This document shows positions 42,548 through 50,787 of a stretch of DNA of 64,000 nucleotides, piece by piece. This DNA is from an uncultured Alphaproteobacteria bacterium (lineage in GTDB: Bacteria > Pseudomonadota > Alphaproteobacteria > Paracaedibacterales > CAIULA01). The stretch's first letter is position 1; the number at the start of each line of letters is the position of its first letter. Position numbers and translations under genes: made by a program. The DNA lies in the NCBI GenBank assembly GCA_903899945.1, contig CAIULA010000022.1:1-64000 (forward strand), read 5' to 3'. Below the pieces are notes generated by a model. The model worked only from the letters and a program-made list of their open reading frames with translations. It was not told where the DNA came from and made no database searches.

Positions 42548-43297
42548 CTACACCATTTCCATTCCACCGTTCACGTGCAAATTTTGCCCAGTTATGTAAC
42601 TCGCTTCGCTGGATGCTAAAAAGGCAACGGTATTTGCGATTTCTTCAGGTTGTCCCATTCTTCCCATCGGGATCGAAGATGATATTTTTTCCTTAACGGT
42701 ATCATTTAAAACCTCAGTCATTGCAGAGGCGATAAATCCAGGAGAGATCGAGTTTACCGTGATTCCACGGCTTGCAACTTCGTGGGCGATTGCTTTTGAC
42801 ATTCCCACAAGGCCCGCCTTAGAGGCGCAATAGTTCGCTTGGCCAGGATTACCCATGCTGCCAACAACAGAGCTGATGTTAATAATACGACCATAACGTC
42901 TTTTCATCATAGATTTAATGGCAGCTCTGCATAAACGAAAGCTTGCTGTAAGATTCACATCAATCACAGCCAGCCAGTCTTCGTCTTGCATACGCATTGC
43001 CAAACCATCGCGGGTTATGCCAGCGTTGTTGACCAAAATATCCACTTTACCCAAGATTTCTTCAGCTTTAGGAAAGAGTTTTTCAAGATCTTCGGCATCC
43101 GAAAGAGAGCAAGGCAGAACGATTGGATCATTATGGTATGTTGCTTGCAATTGATCAGCAAGCTCTTTTAAAACGCCTTCACGTGTTCCTGATAGGGCAA
43201 CGCGTGCACCTTGCTTTGAAAGAGTATGAGCGATTGAACTTCCTATGCCGCCTGTGGCTCCGGTTATTAAAGCTGTATATGATTTTAAAGAAAACAT
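42548..43297 (-). CDS. fabG: 3-oxoacyl-ACP reductase
   Basis: 249 residues from ATG 43297, preceded by AAAAGGG; an upstream in-frame start would run into fabD and add an unlikely leader. The Rossmann motif TGATGGIGSSIA, NNAGITRDGL, the catalytic Ser and YCASK (Tyr, Lys), and the C-terminal ITGQNLHVNGGMEMV are intact. It reduces beta-ketoacyl-ACP in fatty acid synthesis. It is the last gene of a long minus-strand run and follows fabD by 13 bases. Confidence 0.96.
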   Translation of the reverse strand: MFSLKSYTALITGATGGIGSSIAHTLSKQGARVALSGTREGVLKELADQLQATYHNDPIVLPCSLSDAEDLEKLFPKAEEILGKVDILVNNAGITRDGLAMRMQDEDWLAVIDVNLTASFRLCRAAIKSMMKRRYGRIINISSVVGSMGNPGQANYCASKAGLVGMSKAIAHEVASRGITVNSISPGFIASAMTEVLNDTVKEKISSSIPMGRMGQPEEIANTVAFLASSEASYITGQNLHVNGGMEMV

Positions 43298-43310
43298 AAT
43301 TTTTGCCCTT

Positions 43311-44258
43311 TTAAGCAATAAGTTTAAAGAATTCATCCATATCTGATGGATTATTAATAGAGAATGCATTGATGGTATTGTCAATACGTTTATTAAGGCC
43401 CGTCAGAACCTTTCCTGCGCCTATTTCAATAACATGGTCAGTTTCTAATTGCGCTAGATGCTGGATGCTCTCACGCCATCGGACGCGACCTGTTATTTGC
43501 TTTACTAGCATTTCGCTGATAAATTCCTTGCCTTGAATCGGCATGGCCGTAATGTTGGCGATGACTTCTAGTTTTGGCTCTTGGATAGAAACTTCATCCA
43601 ATGCGTCTTTCATTGCATTGGCAGCTGGTTCCATCAAGGGGCTGTGAAAAGGCGCGCTGACGGGTAATAAAAGAGCTCTTTTAGCGCCTGCCTCTGTTGC
43701 CTTGGCGCTTGCTTCTTCTACAGCAACTGTATGACCACTGATGACTAATTGGCCAGGCGAGTTGTCATTGGCGATAACGCATAGATGATTGGCGCTTGTA
43801 AAATCTTTTAAAAGAGATTCAATTTGATCAATTTCGAGACCTAGGATTGCTGCCATGCTTCCGTTTCCAACGGGAACTGCTTTTTGCATGGCCTGACCAC
43901 GCAGGCGAACCAATCGCAAAGCATCTGCCAAACTAAACGTTCCAGCCGCACAGTGGGCTGAGTATTCACCCAAAGAATGGCCAGCAACATATTTTGCCAA
44001 TTGATAAGCAGGCTTTCCTGTTTCTTGTTCAAGAGTTCCGAGGATTGCCATACTTATGGCTAAAAGGGCAGGTTGAGTATTTTCAGTTAAGGTCAGTTCG
44101 TCCTGAGGCCCTTCTAGAATAAGCTTAGTTAGTTTTTGCTTTAAAACTTCATCGGCTTCTTCCATCACTAGACGAGCGGCAGAGAACTGTTCTATAAAAT
44201 CTTTTCCCATCCCAACGGCCTGAGATCCTTGGCCCGGGAATACAAAAGCAATCGACAT
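43311..44258 (-). CDS. fabD: Malonyl-CoA:ACP transacylase
   Basis: 315 residues. VFPGQGSQAVGMGKDF, the nucleophile in GHSLGEYSA, the Arg in LVRLRGQAMQ and PVSAPFHSPLM with the catalytic His identify FabD. It charges ACP with malonate. Near the middle the motif NDNSPGQLVISG is normal. It lies between gap and fabG in the same direction. Confidence 0.97.
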   Translation of the reverse strand: MSIAFVFPGQGSQAVGMGKDFIEQFSAARLVMEEADEVLKQKLTKLILEGPQDELTLTENTQPALLAISMAILGTLEQETGKPAYQLAKYVAGHSLGEYSAHCAAGTFSLADALRLVRLRGQAMQKAVPVGNGSMAAILGLEIDQIESLLKDFTSANHLCVIANDNSPGQLVISGHTVAVEEASAKATEAGAKRALLLPVSAPFHSPLMEPAANAMKDALDEVSIQEPKLEVIANITAMPIQGKEFISEMLVKQITGRVRWRESIQHLAQLETDHVIEIGAGKVLTGLNKRIDNTINAFSINNPSDMDEFFKLIA

Positions 44259-44269
44259 AAAAATCCTTT

Positions 44270-45274
44270 TTATTGTTTAGAGAGGTAACTTGCAACATCG
44301 CACATGCGATTCGCAAAGCCCCATTCGTTATCATACCATGACAGAATCCGGCAGAAACGGCCATCGATGACTTGTGTTTGGGTTAAGTCAAAGTTAGAGC
44401 TATGTGGATCGTGATTAAAATCGATTGAAACCAATGGCTCATTAACTGTACCCAAAATGCCTTTTAACTGACCCTCAGCTGCTACCATAATGGCTTGGTT
44501 GATTTCTTCTTTGCTTGTGTTTTTCTTTGGCACAAATTTAAAGTCAACAACCGAAACATTAGCAATTGGTACGCGAATTGCTGTGCCGTCCAATTTTCCT
44601 TTAAGTTCAGGTAGCACAAGGCCAACAGCTTTTGCAGCCCCAGTTGAACTTGGAATCATGGACATACAGGCAGCGCGTGCACGGTGCATATCGCTGTGAA
44701 GCGTATCAACAAGGCGTTGATCACCTGTATAAGCGTGGATTGTTGTCATATAACCGTGTTCAATACCGATGGCATTATGCAAAACATACGCAACAGGGGC
44801 CAAACAATTTGTGGTGCAGGACGCATTCGAGAAAACGGTATGTTCCGGTTTGATTTCAGTATGGTTAACACCATAAACCACGGTTAAATCAGCGCCATCT
44901 GCTGGAGCTGAAACAAGAACACGTTTCGCACCTGCAGCTATGTGTTTTGCGGCATCATCTCTTTTGGTGAAACGGCCTGAGCATTCCATGACCAAATCAA
45001 TGTCCAAAGCACCCCAAGGTAATTTTTCAGGATTTGGTTCAGCGATCACTTGAATAGGTCCTAAACCGATATCAAGGCTACTTTCTGTTGTTTTGACATT
45101 TCCTTTAAAACGACCGTGAACAGAATCGTATTTGAATAAATGGGCATTGCTGGCAAGAGAGCCAAGATCATTAATAGCCACAATTTGAATGTCGCGGCGA
45201 TTGTTTTCAGCAAGAGCCCTTAGGACCATGCGGCCAATACGACCAAAGCCATTAATAGCAACGCGAAATTTCAT
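44270..45274 (-). CDS. gap: Glyceraldehyde-3-phosphate dehydrogenase
   Basis: 334 residues. NGFGRIGRMVLRA, the active-site SNASCTTNCLAPV, and the region STGAAKAVGLVLPELKGKLDG are intact. The His at HAYTGDQ is present. It interconverts glyceraldehyde 3-phosphate and 1,3-bisphosphoglycerate with NAD. It overlaps tkt by four bases upstream and precedes fabD by 11 bases, so carbon flow and fatty acid genes are co-transcribed here. Confidence 0.97.
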   Translation of the reverse strand: MKFRVAINGFGRIGRMVLRALAENNRRDIQIVAINDLGSLASNAHLFKYDSVHGRFKGNVKTTESSLDIGLGPIQVIAEPNPEKLPWGALDIDLVMECSGRFTKRDDAAKHIAAGAKRVLVSAPADGADLTVVYGVNHTEIKPEHTVFSNASCTTNCLAPVAYVLHNAIGIEHGYMTTIHAYTGDQRLVDTLHSDMHRARAACMSMIPSSTGAAKAVGLVLPELKGKLDGTAIRVPIANVSVVDFKFVPKKNTSKEEINQAIMVAAEGQLKGILGTVNEPLVSIDFNHDPHSSNFDLTQTQVIDGRFCRILSWYDNEWGFANRMCDVASYLSKQ

Positions 45275-47235
45275 AGAGATATCCTTTCCTTAACTGACTT
45301 TACAATTGTTTCTGTAGTGATTCCAAAGTGTTTATATAGTTCCGGCGCTGGGGCAGAAGCGCCAAAGCCCTTCATTCCAATAAATATACTTTTTTCACCT
45401 AAATACTTTGCCCAACCAAAATCTGATGCGGCTTCGATACCAACTTTAAAACCATCACCTAAAACACTTTCCTGGTAATCTTTAGGTTGTTTATCAAATA
45501 ATTCGAAGCTGGGCATGGAAACAACCGCTGTTTCAATTCCCATCTGTTTTAACTGTTCGTACGCTTCTACGGCAAGACCAACCTCGGATCCTGTAGCAAT
45601 CAAGGTTGCTTGGCGTTTGCCGTTACAATGCCTTAAAAGATATCCGCCCTTAGCTGTTAAATTCTGAGTTGTTTGATCTAAACGCAAATGTGGAACGTTT
45701 TGTCTTGTTAAGACTAGGGCCGAAGGAGTGTCTCGATGTTCGATTGCCAGCTGCCAACATTCAGCCACTTCTACGCCGTCTGCGGGTCTAAATACATGAA
45801 GGTTTGGAATAGCCCTTAAACTTGCAAGATGTTCAATGGGTTGATGAGTCGGGCCATCTTCGCCAAGGCCAATTGAGTCGTGGGTAAGAACATAAATAAC
45901 CCCTTGCTGCATGAGTGCTGAAAGTCTGAGGGCTGGTTTTAAGTAATCACAGAACACTAAAAATGTTCCTCCATAAGGGATAAACCCACCATAAAGAGAT
46001 AAACCATTCATGGCTGCTGCCATACCGTGCTCGCGAACACCGTAATGAATATAATTTCCTGAAAAGTCTTCAGGTGTGATCGGTTTTTGAATTTTGGCTT
46101 TGGTATTATTGGACCCTGTAAGATCCGCTGATCCGCCAATCAGCATGGGTAAATGGGGAGCAAGGGCATCTAAAACAGTCTGTGAAAGTTGACGAGTGGC
46201 CTGTACTGGTTTTTCATTGTAGAAGTTGTTTTTTACCTCTTCAACATACTTTTGCCAGTTCGCTGGAAAAGCTCCGTTTAAAATGTTTTTTTTGTCTTGC
46301 GGTAAAGACTGATAAGTTTTGCTCCAGTTTTGATAATTTTCTGCATTTCGTTTGCCGACCTTTCTCCAGCTTTTTAAGATATCCTCCGGAATTTCAAATG
46401 GCGGATAAGGCCATCCAATAGCCTTTCTGGTTGCGGCGATTTCATCTATGCCTAATGGACTGCCATGCGCACCCGAAGTGTCGGCCTTTTTAGGCGCACC
46501 TTTAGCAATTGTTGTTTTACAAGCGATAAGAAAAGGGCGATCTGAAGTTTGAGCGGATTTTATAGCTTTGTGAATCGCATCATAATCATGGCCATCAATG
46601 CTTATGGCGTTCCATTCACAGGCCTCAAATCGCTTGAGTTGGTTATCTGATACGCTTAGGTCAGCTTTTCCGTCAATTGTAATGTTATTGTCATCAAAAA
46701 GAACGATCAGTTTATTCAGTTTCAAGTGCCCTGCTAAGGAAATAGCTTCATGACTGATGCCTTCCATTAGGTCTCCATCGCTGGCAATAACATAGGTGTA
46801 ATGATCAATGACATCCTTTCCTAATCTGGCTGCCATCATTTTTTCACCAAGCGCCATTCCAACAGAGGTCGCTAGTCCTTGCCCAAGCGGTCCTGTGGTT
46901 GTTTCAACGCCAGTTAAATGGCCATATTCAGGATGTCCCGCTGTTTTGCTATGCAATTGCCTGAAATTCTTTAGTTGTTCAATCGATGCTTCTTTGTATC
47001 CTATTAAGTATAACAAACTATAAAGTAGCATAGATCCATGACCGGCCGATAAAATGAACCGGTCCCGATTAGGCCAATGGGGATCCTCAGGATTAAACCT
47101 AAGAAAGTCATGAAATAAGACCGCAGCAACGTCAGCCATCCCCATGGGCATGCCGGGATGGCCGGATTTTGCTTTTTCGACGGCGTCCATGCTGAGTGCG
47201 CGAATGGCAGAAGCTAAGGGGGAGAAATGATTCAT
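45271..47235 (-). CDS. tkt: Transketolase
   Basis: About 654 residues; ATG 47235 (MNHFSPLASAIRALSMD) starts one base after the trxA stop and is preferred over an upstream start overlapping trxA. Thiamine diphosphate binding is seen in ASDGDLMEGISHEA and FDDNNITIDG; the catalytic His in GHPGMPMG and THDSIGLGEDGPTHQPIEHL are present. It moves two-carbon units between pentose phosphates. It is translationally coupled to gap. Confidence 0.97.
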   Translation of the reverse strand: MNHFSPLASAIRALSMDAVEKAKSGHPGMPMGMADVAAVLFHDFLRFNPEDPHWPNRDRFILSAGHGSMLLYSLLYLIGYKEASIEQLKNFRQLHSKTAGHPEYGHLTGVETTTGPLGQGLATSVGMALGEKMMAARLGKDVIDHYTYVIASDGDLMEGISHEAISLAGHLKLNKLIVLFDDNNITIDGKADLSVSDNQLKRFEACEWNAISIDGHDYDAIHKAIKSAQTSDRPFLIACKTTIAKGAPKKADTSGAHGSPLGIDEIAATRKAIGWPYPPFEIPEDILKSWRKVGKRNAENYQNWSKTYQSLPQDKKNILNGAFPANWQKYVEEVKNNFYNEKPVQATRQLSQTVLDALAPHLPMLIGGSADLTGSNNTKAKIQKPITPEDFSGNYIHYGVREHGMAAAMNGLSLYGGFIPYGGTFLVFCDYLKPALRLSALMQQGVIYVLTHDSIGLGEDGPTHQPIEHLASLRAIPNLHVFRPADGVEVAECWQLAIEHRDTPSALVLTRQNVPHLRLDQTTQNLTAKGGYLLRHCNGKRQATLIATGSEVGLAVEAYEQLKQMGIETAVVSMPSFELFDKQPKDYQESVLGDGFKVGIEAASDFGWAKYLGEKSIFIGMKGFGASAPAPELYKHFGITTETIVKSVKERISL

Positions 47236-47236
47236 T

Positions 47237-47557
47237 TTAAATATTAGATTCAATCCATGAAATAAGAGTGTTCTTTGGATTTAAACCAACTTTTGATGCA
47301 ACAGCTTCACCGTTTTTAAATAAGATCATTGTCGGAACACTGCGAACTCCGTATTTAGCTGGAATTGTTGGGTTTTCATCGATGTTTACTTTTACAATTT
47401 TAATCTTATCAGCCATTGTAGGTGCAATTTCTTCTAAAATAGGAAGAAGCATACGACAGGGACCACACCATTCTGCCCAAAAGTCAACAAGAACCGGAGT
47501 TGTTGATTCGAGAACATCTTTGCCAAAAGTTGCATCTGTTGTTTGATTCAGTGCCAT
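47237..47557 (-). CDS. trxA: Thioredoxin
   Basis: 106 residues. The active site is WAEWCGPCRMLLP, and the cis-Pro segment VRSVPTMILFKNG is intact. It is a general cytosolic dithiol reductase. It follows addA by 35 bases, the same addB-addA-trxA order as in other alphaproteobacteria, and is followed by tkt. Confidence 0.98.
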   Translation of the reverse strand: MALNQTTDATFGKDVLESTTPVLVDFWAEWCGPCRMLLPILEEIAPTMADKIKIVKVNIDENPTIPAKYGVRSVPTMILFKNGEAVASKVGLNPKNTLISWIESNI

Positions 47558-47592
47558 AATTACGTCCTTATAATCTGTGTAAAATGTTAATT

Positions 47593-50500
47593 TTAAAAGC
47601 TCTTATATGGAATTTCCATCAAATGAGGGCCTTCTGTCCATAGTAAAAATGTACGAATTTGATGATTTTTATAAATTTCTTGCATGATGTCAGCATATTC
47701 AAATAATTGAATTCGATAATCTTTAGGTACATCCTCGAGCAAAACTGGCGGATTGACGGTTGTTTTATAGTCAAGAATGACAACGGTATCTGTTGTTACC
47801 AGGAGTCGGTCGATTCTTTTTTGAGAGTTTTGATTGGTAATAGCAACTTCAGCTAGAGAGTTTTTAGAAAAGAAATGACGATATTCAGCATGACTTAAAA
47901 GGGAAAGAACTTTCTCAAGATCATCTGGCTTCAAAACGTCTTTATGTTTTTGCTTCGTTATCCATCTTTCACCCAGCGTTTTGAGATCTCCGGACAAAGT
48001 CGGCAAAATTTCAAAAAGTTTGTGAATAAGATCGCCCCTTCGCATCGCTTCGGTTTTTATTTGTTTTTCATTAACAGCGATTTCGGGCAGCGTCGGTTTT
48101 TCAAAAAACCACTTTGGAGTTTGGATCGAGTTTGTTATTTCTGTGAGGGGTTCTTCTCCAATCATGCTTGCTAGAGGTTCATAAATTAAGCCGTCACCCT
48201 CTGTAGATACGGCTAAAGGAGATAAGACGGCTTTAAGAGCGTCATACCAGTTCTCTTGTTTGTTTTTCTTTTGAATTCCAGCTACATAAAGACGATCCTC
48301 AGGGCGGGTAAGGGCCACATAGAATAAACGATTATTTTCCTCTTCAAGCTTTTTTAAAGCCTCTGTTTTCAGAGTGGATATGGCTGTTGATTCTTTTTTC
48401 TCGGAAGGTTTTAAAAGAAAAAGAGGATTACCTAAATTTGTGTGCCACAAAAAACTCTCATTTTGCAAAGACGGCTGATCGGTGCTGTCTGCTAAAATAA
48501 CGATAGGGGACTGCAGCCCTTTTGCACCATGAATGGTCATGATGCGGATTTGGTTTTGGGCACCTCCTTGAGCGCCGCGTTTGATTTCTGTCTCAAGGGC
48601 TTCCATATGTTTCATAAAACCCTGAAGGGTGGGGGGATTTTTTTCTCCAAATAGAAAGGCAAGGTTTAAGAATTCTTCTAATACTTCCTGACATTCGTTG
48701 CCTAGACGAGCAATAAATTGATTTTCTGTTTGGCTCAAGATGCTATGAAAAAGGCTATGGGGTGGTTTAAGGTCTACTTGACCCAAAAGGTTTTTTAAAA
48801 ATTCATATGTTTTTTCATAAATTTGAGTTTTTGAAGACTGTTCTCTTAATGACTGCCATAAGCTTCCTCTTCTTTCATGGCAAAGCTTAAATAGCTCTTC
48901 TTCGGTTAAGCCATACCCATTGTTAATGAGTGGGCTTTTCAAAACGCAAGCAAGACTGTAATCATCCTGCGGGAGACACAAAAAATTCCCAAGAGCCAAC
49001 AGATCCATAACAGCAATATGTTCTTTGAGGTACAGCCTGTCAGCGCCTGCTACAGGGATATGGCGGTGCTTTAGGTTTTGAATAAGCGCAGGAACTAACT
49101 CAGAACGTTTACGCACTAATATAAGAATGTCTCCAGGCTTTATTCTGGCATTGGTGCTGGGTAAAATTTCAGGACTTTCTAGAAGATTTTTGATTTTAGC
49201 TGTGATTTGCTTTGCAAGTTCAGCGTGTTCGGAGACCGAATCTTGCTGAGTAATCGGAAGCGGCCACGAACTTTCTTCAAATGTGCTTTCTTCTGGTTTA
49301 ATCAGAGGTAATAATTGGGTAATCCCCGGATGATTTACACGATAAGGTGTGTGAAGAATTGTCTCCTCTAAAAATTTGACGCCACTGCTATAAGTATTAA
49401 ATGTTTTATCAACAACTTCTAAAATGGCCGGGGTGGTTCGAAAAGATGTATGCAGCTCAATGTTTTCCCATTCTTGGCCTAAGATTTTTGTTTGTTTTTC
49501 AAAATCATGACGCAGCGTTGCAAACAAAAGCGGTTCGGCCCCTTGAAAGCTATAGATGGATTGTTTAATATCCCCGACGACAAATAGGGTCCTATATGGT
49601 TTTTCAGGGGTTAAAAAGGACCCAATAAGCTTAGAAATGATTGCCCACTGATCTGGGCTTGTGTCTTGGGCCTCATCAATCAAAATATGATCCAAAACGT
49701 TATCGAGTTTATAAAAAACCCACTCTGAGATTCCTGGACGTCCAAGTAATTCATTCGTGCTGGCAATCAAATCCTCAAAGTCCAATAAACCGTTCTGTTG
49801 TTTTTCCGTCTGATAGTTATGGAAAATGGCTTGTGTTACCTGCATAAATGCTAAGGTAGAATCAATGATAGCTTGGTTTTTTAGTTGTTCTTTTTCCCCA
49901 AAAAGCCGGCATGCCTCTTTTTCAAGGATTTTATAAATATCTGGGAAATTGATTTGAATGTCTTTTTTTGCTAATCTTTTGCGGATTTGTCCATCTTTGG
50001 TTAAGAAGAAATGAGAATAATCACTTTCACCAAGAGCCTTTTCTAATTCAGGTTTGCCTTGTTCAAGAAGGATTTTAGAAGCTTGCCGAAGAGCGCCAAT
50101 GTCGGCAGAGGGAATAGTTTCTTGGGTTTTAAGAAAATTTTCCAGCGCTGTCTGGTAATCCGCTAAATTTTGATAACGAGCCAGCAATTTTCCAAATTGC
50201 CCGCGTTGACTTTGAATGCTTTTTAAGAGCCCTTCAAAATGATAATCCGACATAGAGGTGGCAATGTGTTCAAGAAAACCTTGAAGCTCAGGGGCTTGAG
50301 TTTTTAAGACTTGATAGTATGCCTTTTCTAAAAGAACATTAACCTCATCTCCTTCTAAAAGCGTAAAGCTAGGATCGATGGCAGCTTCAAGAGGGAAACG
50401 CTGGAGTAAGCTTTGGCAAAAGCTGTGGATGGTTTGAATGCGGATACCACCGGGGGTATCAATCACATGAAAAAGCAATTGGCGCGCCAGCGCATGTGTT

Positions 50501-50787
50501 TCCTTTGAGATTGATTGATTGGTTAGATTTTCAAGATCTTTTTGTAAACTTTCATCATCCAAAATTGCCCATTCTTGAAGCTTTGTCGTTAAACGGTTTT
50601 GCATTTCTATAGCAGCCGCTTTTGTAAACGTAATACAAAGAATTGACTCAGGCGCTGTGCCTGTTAATAGCAAGTTTAAGAGTCTATCAATCAGTACCTT
50701 TGTTTTTCCTGTTCCGGCCGACGCACTAACCCAGCAGCTCGCTTTAGGATTGGCGGCTAAAGCTTGAGGATTCTTTACTGCTGCCAT
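47593..50787 (-). CDS. addA: AddA helicase-nuclease subunit
   Basis: 1064 residues. Walker A is WVSASAGTGKTKVLIDRLL; UvrD-type motifs include ITFTKAAAIEMQNRL, the DEAQDTSPDQW box and IMTIHGAKGLQSPIVIL. The C-terminal RecB-type nuclease has VTTDTVVILDYKTT. With AddB it resects double-strand breaks for RecA loading. It overlaps addB by 13 bases. Confidence 0.96.
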   Translation of the reverse strand: MAAVKNPQALAANPKASCWVSASAGTGKTKVLIDRLLNLLLTGTAPESILCITFTKAAAIEMQNRLTTKLQEWAILDDESLQKDLENLTNQSISKETHALARQLLFHVIDTPGGIRIQTIHSFCQSLLQRFPLEAAIDPSFTLLEGDEVNVLLEKAYYQVLKTQAPELQGFLEHIATSMSDYHFEGLLKSIQSQRGQFGKLLARYQNLADYQTALENFLKTQETIPSADIGALRQASKILLEQGKPELEKALGESDYSHFFLTKDGQIRKRLAKKDIQINFPDIYKILEKEACRLFGEKEQLKNQAIIDSTLAFMQVTQAIFHNYQTEKQQNGLLDFEDLIASTNELLGRPGISEWVFYKLDNVLDHILIDEAQDTSPDQWAIISKLIGSFLTPEKPYRTLFVVGDIKQSIYSFQGAEPLLFATLRHDFEKQTKILGQEWENIELHTSFRTTPAILEVVDKTFNTYSSGVKFLEETILHTPYRVNHPGITQLLPLIKPEESTFEESSWPLPITQQDSVSEHAELAKQITAKIKNLLESPEILPSTNARIKPGDILILVRKRSELVPALIQNLKHRHIPVAGADRLYLKEHIAVMDLLALGNFLCLPQDDYSLACVLKSPLINNGYGLTEEELFKLCHERRGSLWQSLREQSSKTQIYEKTYEFLKNLLGQVDLKPPHSLFHSILSQTENQFIARLGNECQEVLEEFLNLAFLFGEKNPPTLQGFMKHMEALETEIKRGAQGGAQNQIRIMTIHGAKGLQSPIVILADSTDQPSLQNESFLWHTNLGNPLFLLKPSEKKESTAISTLKTEALKKLEEENNRLFYVALTRPEDRLYVAGIQKKNKQENWYDALKAVLSPLAVSTEGDGLIYEPLASMIGEEPLTEITNSIQTPKWFFEKPTLPEIAVNEKQIKTEAMRRGDLIHKLFEILPTLSGDLKTLGERWITKQKHKDVLKPDDLEKVLSLLSHAEYRHFFSKNSLAEVAITNQNSQKRIDRLLVTTDTVVILDYKTTVNPPVLLEDVPKDYRIQLFEYADIMQEIYKNHQIRTFLLWTEGPHLMEIPYKSF

